From: Candidatus Mcinerneyibacteriota bacterium
GTDB taxonomy: Bacteria > AUK180 > JAQVHJ01
Length of the DNA stretch: 5,132 nucleotides
NCBI GenBank assembly: GCA_030630935.1
Contig: DAOVMD010000257.1
Coordinates: forward strand, 1-5,132
Direction of reading: 5' to 3'
The translations under genes and the position numbers were made by a program. Below, in pieces: positions 1 through 5,082 of this stretch (position 1 is its first letter; every line of letters begins with the position of its first letter). The notes below the pieces were generated by a model. The model made no database searches. It was not told where the DNA came from and saw nothing but the letters and a program-made list of their open reading frames with translations.

Positions 1-2
1 CT

Positions 3-92
3 CCAATATTAATAGAAGTTGAGAAACTAAAAAAGCCCTTTAAAGTTCCATGGTTAAAAAATAAAACTATTGAGATAGTATGGACTCCATAA
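3..92 (+). CDS. C-terminal fragment of an unidentified protein (5'-truncated by window edge)
   Basis: An open frame enters from the left edge and ends at a TAA at 90-92, giving 29 residues with the character of a real protein end (starts PILIEVEKLKKPF, ends IEIVWTP). The other two plus frames are soon closed by stops. I do not recognise the family; the alternation of hydrophobic and charged residues suggests a beta-rich end. It lies 87 bp upstream of the DUF6602-like gene on the same strand and could share a transcript with it. It is short, so a chance open frame remains possible. Confidence 0.4.
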   Translation, partial: PILIEVEKLKKPFKVPWLKNKTIEIVWTP

Positions 93-167
93 TATTCTAT
101 TTTATATGACGATTAAACTACTTGCGAAAATCGGTGTTTAATATAAAATGACTCTAAATTTAAACAA

Positions 168-174
168 AGAAGGA
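168..174 (+). promoter_or_regulatory. Ribosome binding site of the DUF6602-like gene
   Basis: AGAAGGA lies 5 bp before the ATG at 180. It is a good Shine-Dalgarno match and supports that start codon. The 60 bp upstream is AT-rich. A TTGCGA at 122-127 and TATAAA at 142-147 are only 14 bp apart, so I do not call a promoter. Confidence 0.6.
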
Positions 175-179
175 ATTAT

Positions 180-977
180 ATGAATCAAAGATATTTGAAT
201 CCAGAGAAATTTCAAGAATCTATTACAAAGGAGTTAAATGTAGTAAGTAATAGAGTTAGAAATCTTATTGGTGATGCAAACTGGGGAGATGAAGGCAGAT
301 ATAAAGAGGCAGTACTTAAGAATGTAATAAGAAGATTTTTACCCTCAAACTTATCAATAGGCTCAGGTTTTATAGTTAGAAGTAGAGATAGTAGTAATAA
401 CATTAGCATTTCAAAGCAAATAGATATAATAATCTATGAAAATACAATCCCTGTTTTATTTTCAGAGGGTGATTTGATTATTACTACCAATGAAAATGTA
501 AAAGCTATTATCGAAGTAAAAACAAAAATTTATAATAATCAGTTCGAAAAGATTCTAAATACCACAATAGAAAATGCAAAATTTATGGAAGATTTTAATA
601 AATTTAATGGTGTATTTTCTTTTGAACCTGAAACTGAAGATCTTGATCTACAAATTAATAAAATAAAAGAAGTCTTAAAAATATTGGGAGAAGATGGAAA
701 ATATATTAATCATATTTCTATAGGACCATATATTTTTATAAAATACTGGAAAAAAGACGAAAACATGTGTAATAATTACAACTCGCATTTTGGTTGTTAT
801 GGTATTTATAAGTTTAGAAATAATAATGAATCAAAGCAATTATCTTTTTCATACTTTATCTCAAATCTTCTATATTTATTAACAAATAAAAGACTTAATA
901 AGAGATTATGGTATTTATTTCCAATAAAAGGAGGAAAGGAACAATATCGTTTTGAAACGGTATTTCTAAAGGAATAA
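180..977 (+). CDS. DUF6602-like PD-(D/E)XK nuclease-fold protein
   Basis: A 265-residue soluble protein. Its first half matches the DUF6602 pattern as I remember it: a tryptophan-glycine-glutamate stretch (WGDEGRYKEAVL, residues 35-46), a conserved LPSNLSIGSGF segment (54-64), then QIDIIIYE (80-87) and AIIEVKTK (109-116). These fit a PD-(D/E)XK nuclease core: Glu43 on the first helix, Asp82 on the central strand and Glu112-x-Lys114 on the next strand, with Gln80 ahead of the Asp. No helicase, methylase or specificity domain is fused to it. The C-terminal half (about 140-265) is less conserved, with no membrane helix or signal peptide. The family is uncharacterised but often annotated near restriction or defence genes, so a nuclease role is inference. 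The gene uses mostly AT-ending codons and AGA for Arg, and is more AT-rich than the ABC gene in the opposing operon, which hints at separate acquisition. The start is supported by the SD at 168-174. Confidence 0.75.
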   Translation: MNQRYLNPEKFQESITKELNVVSNRVRNLIGDANWGDEGRYKEAVLKNVIRRFLPSNLSIGSGFIVRSRDSSNNISISKQIDIIIYENTIPVLFSEGDLIITTNENVKAIIEVKTKIYNNQFEKILNTTIENAKFMEDFNKFNGVFSFEPETEDLDLQINKIKEVLKILGEDGKYINHISIGPYIFIKYWKKDENMCNNYNSHFGCYGIYKFRNNNESKQLSFSYFISNLLYLLTNKRLNKRLWYLFPIKGGKEQYRFETVFLKE

Positions 978-1184
978 AAGGAATAGGGTGCCGGCCTCTT
1001 ACTTCTTTTTTGAAAAAATTTTCATATAGTGAATTGGTGATTAACGACAATTAGAATTACCGGGAAACGAAAATTAGAATTGCTGCCATCAATTGCCTTG
1101 ATTATAAAATAAGTATCATCTTCTCTAAATATGTGATTTTATATTTCATATACAAATGGGAAAACCTCAGAAATGCAGGACTTC
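978..1184. other. Intergenic region between convergent genes; no gene supported
   Basis: This 207-bp gap separates the ends of the DUF6602-like gene and the minus-strand operon. Apart from the IS21-like repeat block, I see no open frame with a start and ribosome site. I looked for terminator hairpins serving either side and found none convincing; GCCGGC at 991-996 is a bare 6-bp palindrome, and the T-rich stretch after it has no stem. The minus strand has a short start-less open stretch at 1022-1138 that could be an old gene fragment. Confidence 0.6.
1036..1087. repeat. Tandem-like direct repeat resembling an IS21-family terminus (relic)
   Basis: AACGACAATTAGAATTAC (1043-1060) and AACGAAAATTAGAATTGC (1066-1083) match at 16 of 18 positions with a 23-bp period. 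The block begins TGGTGATTAACGAC at 1036. IS21-family ends characteristically begin with TG and carry two or more internal direct repeats of about this size. No istA/istB coding sequence is present in the window and no second end was found, so this would be a solo end or remnant. The identification rests on pattern memory only. Confidence 0.35.
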
Positions 1185-2381
1185 TTATAATATCTTTAAC
1201 ATCTCTTCAAGGATATCAAGATTCGAATTAAATTGCAGAAGTTTAAAGAATGTTTTAAGGTAGGTATTTTTATTAGAAGTTTTATTGATTATAGATTGTA
1301 CTTTTAAAGATCCTGAGAATAGAGAGAAATAGTATAAAAAGTTAGAGAAGTCTGGGGTCTGATTTTGATTAAAATTAAAAATCAACCCGGGGTTTTCAGT
1401 AATCTGTATTATTTCCTTTTTAATATTCAAGTCTGCCTCAAAAACCTTTTTAATTTTTAAATATTCAAAGTATGCTTTTAATGTATAAAAGGATAATTGA
1501 GAATTCAATAAATTATTTAGATAATCAAGGTCTTTATTTGTCACCTTTAATTCCTTTTTATATTCCTTAACGAAATCTAAAGCCAACCTTGATGCAGCGT
1601 TTGCAATTCCTTCTGAGACAGGTTTATTAAAAAATTGAACTCCCGGTTTGAAATCAGCATTAAAACAACCTGGCATCTCTCTTGAATAGAATCCGTTTAA
1701 AGCATGCCCAAAATATTCATGGAAAATAGTAGGCAGTATCAATATCCAGTTATAAGATATCTTATTCTTCTTCAAAAATACTAAGACAAAATTAATATCA
1801 ATATTAATCATCTGCAATCCCGGGTTATAATTTGACCCGACATTGTATTGTATCAAATCAACGGTAATATTAAACCCCGATGGGATTAACTTTTGTTTGA
1901 AGCCCCAGTCAATGATCATTGGTTTGATCTTTTTAAATTCTTCCTTCAGGTTGCAATAAATATTATCATTAAGTTCATGTAACCGGTTATATGAATATTG
2001 AGTTTCAAGTGAATAATATTTCCAGAGCTGCTTATAATCCATGTTCCTCAGGTAAAGTTCCAGGTTCTTTAAAGAATCATTGCCGAATAAAACTTTACAA
2101 AAATCATCAATTGAGAAATTCTTATAATTAAATTGAAAATCACCTCTTGCTTGACAAGCTTGTAATCCTCGTGAAATTTGCTTCAAAATTAATGCTTCAA
2201 ATTTCGAACCCGGTTTAGTTTTTTTTATACTTTTTTGTAACCTGGAAATATCGTTTGATATAAGATTATAACCATAAGTGTTTGGAAATTCTTTATTGGT
2301 CTTTTGAAATATTTCAAATTTTTCAAGGAATTTATTATACTCTAAGAGTATCTTAGTAATGTTTTTATTGATTTTTTTCAT
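1185..2381 (-). CDS. Putative gluzincin-like zinc metallopeptidase with HEXXXH motif
   Basis: A 398-residue protein, last gene of the operon. Residues 221-226 are HEYFGH, followed by ALNG, on a helix preceded by a hydrophobic stretch (WILILPTIF). This is HEXXXH, one residue longer than classic HEXXH. The likely third zinc ligand is Glu257 in VSEGIANAAS, 31 residues downstream. HEXXXH occurs in DPP III (M49, HEXXGH) and in DUF1704/MATCAP-type tyrosine carboxypeptidases. In the latter the third ligand sits in an EEGLA-like motif, so spacing and motif favour the DUF1704-like comparison. The Lys-rich N-terminal half is helical in character. There is no signal peptide or membrane segment, so it should act in the cytoplasm. 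I choose ATG at 2381 over the in-frame GTG at 2435. The ATG overlaps the preceding stop by 17 bp and has GGAAG just before it, whereas the GTG would force a 71-bp overlap. Next to an exporter without a peptidase domain, trimming of the exported peptide is a reasonable inference. The substrate is unknown. Confidence 0.7.
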   Translation of the reverse strand: MKKINKNITKILLEYNKFLEKFEIFQKTNKEFPNTYGYNLISNDISRLQKSIKKTKPGSKFEALILKQISRGLQACQARGDFQFNYKNFSIDDFCKVLFGNDSLKNLELYLRNMDYKQLWKYYSLETQYSYNRLHELNDNIYCNLKEEFKKIKPMIIDWGFKQKLIPSGFNITVDLIQYNVGSNYNPGLQMINIDINFVLVFLKKNKISYNWILILPTIFHEYFGHALNGFYSREMPGCFNADFKPGVQFFNKPVSEGIANAASRLALDFVKEYKKELKVTNKDLDYLNNLLNSQLSFYTLKAYFEYLKIKKVFEADLNIKKEIIQITENPGLIFNFNQNQTPDFSNFLYYFSLFSGSLKVQSIINKTSNKNTYLKTFFKLLQFNSNLDILEEMLKIL

Positions 2382-2715
2382 ATTCTTCCAGGGTTTTAAG
2401 TAAAAATTTAATATTTTTATTAATAGATTTTCCACTCATTGAAACAGTAATTGAAATCACTTCAAATATTTCCTGTTTTGTCGCGCCATTTTCAAGTGCT
2501 GAGATAAGGTGTGTTTTTACGCATGAATCACAATCTTGAAGCAGTCCCATGGCAATCCTGATAAATTCCATATATTTATATGAGAAGACTCGTTCATCTC
2601 TTTTCCGGGACCAGAATTTCTTGAAATGTTCAGCAAAATCTGGATATTCTTCCCGGAAGGAGTTTACAAATGCTTCCGATGCCCTTTGTTTTTGTAGGTC
2701 TTTATTATTTTCCAT
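2365..2715 (-). CDS. AhpD-like / carboxymuconolactone decarboxylase-family thiol protein
   Basis: A 116-residue, mostly helical protein of typical single-domain CMD/AhpD-fold length. The active-site pattern is complete: Glu50, then Cys62-Asp-Ser-Cys65, then His69. The spacing is 12, 3 and 4 residues, the same as Glu118/Cys130/Cys133/His137 of mycobacterial AhpD. A thiol-redox or peroxidase-type activity is therefore plausible, rather than the lactone decarboxylation of the name-giving branch, which lacks the cysteine pair. After the motif come ISALENGATKQEIFEVIS and a C-terminal helix, as usual for the family. It is cytoplasmic, with no signal. Its ATG overlaps the end of the adaptor gene by 11 bp and its own end overlaps the protease start, so it is fully embedded in the operon. 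Its partner is not evident: no AhpC or peroxiredoxin lies nearby. It may keep a cysteine-containing substrate reduced or oxidise it, but this is inference. Confidence 0.85.
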   Translation of the reverse strand: MENNKDLQKQRASEAFVNSFREEYPDFAEHFKKFWSRKRDERVFSYKYMEFIRIAMGLLQDCDSCVKTHLISALENGATKQEIFEVISITVSMSGKSINKNIKFLLKTLEEYEKNQ

Positions 2716-3220
2716 CTTTAATCTTTGTCTTTTTAAAGAAATTATTTAATATAAAATATATGATATAATCTTCATATATTATGATCTTCACCTTTGCAGT
2801 TAATCCCGGGCGTATAATTCCCTCTTTAATATATTTATCGAATTTATCATCTGTAATTTTCACAGAGCCTTTATAATATGTTAGCTTAGAAGAATTATCC
2901 TGAATAGGTAAGTTTGAGATTTCTATAAGTTCCCCAGAAAAGATGTCAAATTCAATATATGGTAATGCAGTTATAAAGATTTTTGTTTCCATTCCGACTT
3001 TAACCCGAGTAAGTTTAGTCTCCGGGACATTAATTTCAACTACCCATTCGGATTGGGTTTCTTGAAGTACAAGCTTACCTTGAAAGTCTATGGACTCGGA
3101 AGTTTTGAAGAAAAATGATAGTACGAAAAGAATTACAACTAAAGAAATAATAACTAAAATAAATGACCTTAGCAATTTCTCTGTATAGAAGAAGAATTTA
3201 TCGTTCTTATCTTTTTTCAT
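2705..3220 (-). CDS. Minimal HlyD-like membrane-fusion (adaptor) protein
   Basis: A 171-residue protein: a short charged cytoplasmic tail with 6 Lys in the first 15 residues, one membrane helix (about 18-38), then an extracytoplasmic beta-rich domain. Residues 60-150 match the end part of HlyD-type adaptors: VVEINVPETKLTRVKVGMET (59-78, strand-turn-strand with KVG), LPYIEFDIFSGELIEIS (86-102) and the closing IIRPGLTAKVKIIIYE (135-150), equivalent to the LRPGM segment. The lipoyl domain and the coiled-coil hairpin, normally between helix and barrel, are absent; the family is usually about 350-450 residues. It probably docks on the ABC exporter encoded just upstream, whose TAA is followed directly by this ATG (zero spacing). 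Without a hairpin it is unlikely to reach a TolC-type channel. I see no broken remnants of the missing part, so this looks like a compact adaptor rather than a pseudogene, though an internal deletion is possible. Confidence 0.75.
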   Translation of the reverse strand: MKKDKNDKFFFYTEKLLRSFILVIISLVVILFVLSFFFKTSESIDFQGKLVLQETQSEWVVEINVPETKLTRVKVGMETKIFITALPYIEFDIFSGELIEISNLPIQDNSSKLTYYKGSVKITDDKFDKYIKEGIIRPGLTAKVKIIIYEDYIIYFILNNFFKKTKIKDGK

Positions 3221-4942
3221 TTAATACACCGTTAATCTATTATATAAATTTTTATAAACCTTAGACGAACTCATTAGTTCTTCATGTTTTCCCTGCTCAA
3301 CAATCCCGCCTTTTTCAACTACAAAGATTGTATCAGCATCTTTAATTGTTGAGAGCCGGTGAGCAATTATCAATGTTGTCCGATTTTTCCTAAGTTCTTT
3401 TAATGCTTCCTGTATGAACTGTTCAGATTCTAAGTCCAGGGAAGATGTCCCTTCATCAATAATTAGAATAGGAGGTTTCATAAACAGGATTCTTGCAAGC
3501 GCCACCCTTTGTTTTTGTCCCTGGGATAATCTTGAACCTCTTTCCCCGATAATAGTATTAAGGCCTTCCGGGAGTTTCTCAATAAACTCATCAACGTGTG
3601 CAGCTTTTGTTGCCTGGTTAAGCAGATCCGCACTATAATTTTCTCTTCCGAGTGTAATATTATCAAGGACTGTTCCGTAGAACAAGAATGGATCCTGCAT
3701 TACAATACCTATCTTCTCTCTCAAGGAATCAACTTTAATATCTTTAATATTGAAATTGTCAATCTTAACGATTCCCGAAATCGGGTCATAGAATCTTGGA
3801 ATGAGACAGGCAATGGTAGTTTTGCCTACACCGCTCTTTCCTACTAATGCAGCAGTTGTACCTGCAGGAATCTTTAAATTTATATTTTGGAGAATAAAAT
3901 TCTCCTTGTCATAACTGAAAAACACATCTTTAAATTCAATGTCACCCTTAATGTCATCCGGGAGGTCCTGAGCATTTGGAGCATCAGCAATCTGGGAAGG
4001 AATATCATAAATTTCAAAAAATCTATTCGTATGAACAAGTGTAATCTGGATATCCTGAGTTAACGTTATCATCTCCCGGATAGGGTTGTAAAGATACCCG
4101 ACAAACATGGTGAATGCAAGATATTTTCCCAGGGATAAGTCGCCTGATAAAATATGTGACCAACCATACCACATATAAAGAAAGATACTAATTGACCTGA
4201 AAAATTGGAGAATAAAGAACGCTCCATTCTGAATGAAACCCGATTGGACTTTTAATTTGAATAATTCATTATAAAGATTTTTTATCCTGATCTTTATTCT
4301 CTCTTCAATCTTTAATGACTGAACAGTCTTAATTCCTGACAGGGATTCGTAATTCTTTGCGGCGACTTCCGCACCTTTTTCTGCTGCTGCTTTTGTATAT
4401 TTCCGTACAAGCTTATTTGTATATGAATAAAGAATTGCGTCTAAAGGCAGGAGACATATCGCGATTAAAGCTAAAACGGGGTGTATTAAGAAAATAATTA
4501 CAGGAAAAACTATTAATGAAAGAATATTCATTATAATCCGATTAATAAGATCAGTAATTCTATAGATGGATTCACCGGCATCCCTGAATCTTGAAATGAT
4601 CTCCCCAACCTCTCGGGAATCATAGAAGTTAAATGATAAATTTAAAAGATGTGAGAAAAACCGTAACTGAACATCGATCCACATCTTTAAACCCATATTA
4701 AACATGAAGAAATTTCTCAGGAACGAAAACAACGCCCCGGTTATTGCGAATAATAAAATCGAAATAATAATGAAGAGCATAAGGTCGGTATTCTGCTCAG
4801 GATAAACCTTATCAACTAAAATCCGGGTTAACCATGGAATCGGGAGAGAAAATAATGTGACAATTATCCCCGCGATAATCGACTCCGCAACATAACCCCA
4901 ATAATGCTTAACTAACTTTGCAAATCTAAATAATTCTTTCAT
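3221..4942 (-). CDS. ABC exporter, fused membrane and ATPase domains (ABCB/peptide-export type)
   Basis: A 573-residue half-transporter that should act as a homodimer in the inner membrane. Six membrane helices are visible at about 18-38, 52-75, 134-155, 156-175, 236-260 and 272-288. The ATPase domain has all its motifs: A-loop Tyr344, Walker A GKSGVGKT (368-375), Q-loop Gln416 in MQDPF, signature LSQGQ (472-476), Walker B ILIIDE (492-497, catalytic Glu497), D-loop SSLD (500-503) and switch His528. There is no N-terminal C39 peptidase domain, so any leader removal must be done by another protein; the operon encodes a metallopeptidase. I place the start at ATG 4942. The longer frame opening at TTG 4978 begins inside a perfect -35 box and has no ribosome site. 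The protein from Met4942 opens with MKELFRFAKLVKHYW, a normal exporter N-terminus. The sequence alone does not decide between lipid, drug and peptide substrates; the adaptor and protease neighbours favour a peptide. Confidence 0.92.
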   Translation of the reverse strand: MKELFRFAKLVKHYWGYVAESIIAGIIVTLFSLPIPWLTRILVDKVYPEQNTDLMLFIIISILLFAITGALFSFLRNFFMFNMGLKMWIDVQLRFFSHLLNLSFNFYDSREVGEIISRFRDAGESIYRITDLINRIIMNILSLIVFPVIIFLIHPVLALIAICLLPLDAILYSYTNKLVRKYTKAAAEKGAEVAAKNYESLSGIKTVQSLKIEERIKIRIKNLYNELFKLKVQSGFIQNGAFFILQFFRSISIFLYMWYGWSHILSGDLSLGKYLAFTMFVGYLYNPIREMITLTQDIQITLVHTNRFFEIYDIPSQIADAPNAQDLPDDIKGDIEFKDVFFSYDKENFILQNINLKIPAGTTAALVGKSGVGKTTIACLIPRFYDPISGIVKIDNFNIKDIKVDSLREKIGIVMQDPFLFYGTVLDNITLGRENYSADLLNQATKAAHVDEFIEKLPEGLNTIIGERGSRLSQGQKQRVALARILFMKPPILIIDEGTSSLDLESEQFIQEALKELRKNRTTLIIAHRLSTIKDADTIFVVEKGGIVEQGKHEELMSSSKVYKNLYNRLTVY

Positions 4943-4949
4943 ATAAAAT

Positions 4950-4978
4950 ATTTTAATATATTTAGACGGATTTGTCAA
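4950..4978 (-). promoter_or_regulatory. Promoter of the four-gene operon
   Basis: On the minus strand TTGACA (4978-4973) is followed after exactly 17 bp by TAAAAT (4955-4950), one mismatch from TATAAT. The start of transcription would be near 4943, immediately before the ABC gene ATG at 4942. The mRNA would thus be leaderless or nearly so, which agrees with the lack of any Shine-Dalgarno before this ATG. Confidence 0.75.
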
Positions 4979-5010
4979 GGAAAAAAAAGTTCATGATGTT
5001 ACAATATGAA

Positions 5011-5045
5011 AATGTTAACATTAATTACTAAATAGAAATGTTAAC
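5011..5045. repeat. AATGTTAAC repeat pair and palindrome, candidate operator
   Basis: AATGTTAACATT (5011-5022) is a perfect 12-bp palindrome. AATGTTAAC recurs at 5037-5045, with 26 bp between the copies. The second half of the palindrome (TTAACATT) can also pair with AATGTTAA at 5037-5044, across 14 bp. A further TTAACAT lies at 5068-5074. The block sits between two divergent promoters, about 70-100 bp upstream of the operon start, where a regulator could act on both. AT-richness makes partial matches less surprising, but the perfect copies are notable. Confidence 0.4.
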
Positions 5046-5052
5046 TTTTTAC

Positions 5053-5082
5053 TTGCTTACTAATCTTTTAACATGATATAAT
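5053..5082 (+). promoter_or_regulatory. Divergent plus-strand promoter with extended -10
   Basis: TTGCTT (5053-5058) and TATAAT (5077-5082) are 18 bp apart, with TG at 5074-5075 giving the extended TGnTATAAT element. Transcription would start near 5089 and run out of the window at the right edge. It would carry a 5' leader of a little over 40 bases, including the strong ribosome site at 5118-5128. Confidence 0.65.

Noticed and set aside
122-147. Possible promoter for the DUF6602-like gene (TTGCGA and TATAAA)
   Set aside because: The spacer is only 14 bp and the boxes are common in AT-rich DNA.
212-409. Minus-strand leucine-rich frame of 65 residues within the nuclease gene
   Set aside because: It is antisense to the conserved DUF6602 motifs; its Leu/Thr/Ser-rich content is the typical reverse image of AT-rich coding DNA.
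1156-1262. Plus-strand 33-codon ORF from ATG 1156
   Set aside because: It lacks a ribosome site and overlaps the end of the metallopeptidase gene in antisense.
2549-2749. Plus-strand frame of 66 residues opposite the AhpD-like gene
   Set aside because: It is antisense to a well-supported gene with an intact active-site motif, and has no recognisable product.
3414-3847. Open frames on both strands inside the ABC ATPase region
   Set aside because: They lie wholly within the exporter gene in other frames, lack family features and are shadows of the real coding frame.
4943-4978. N-terminal extension of the exporter from TTG 4978 (12 extra residues)
   Set aside because: The TTG is part of the -35 box, the stretch is promoter DNA, and no ribosome site precedes it.
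4968-5027. Minus-strand 19-codon frame (MLTFSYCNIMNFF...) upstream of the exporter, considered as a peptide precursor
   Set aside because: It has no ribosome site, runs through the -35 box, and looks like chance translation of regulatory DNA.
5060-5074. Four-codon minus-strand ORF (MLKD) behind GGAGGTG, considered as a leader peptide
   Set aside because: The ribosome-site-like sequence is simply the mirror arm of the inverted repeat; no minus-strand promoter is seen upstream within the window.
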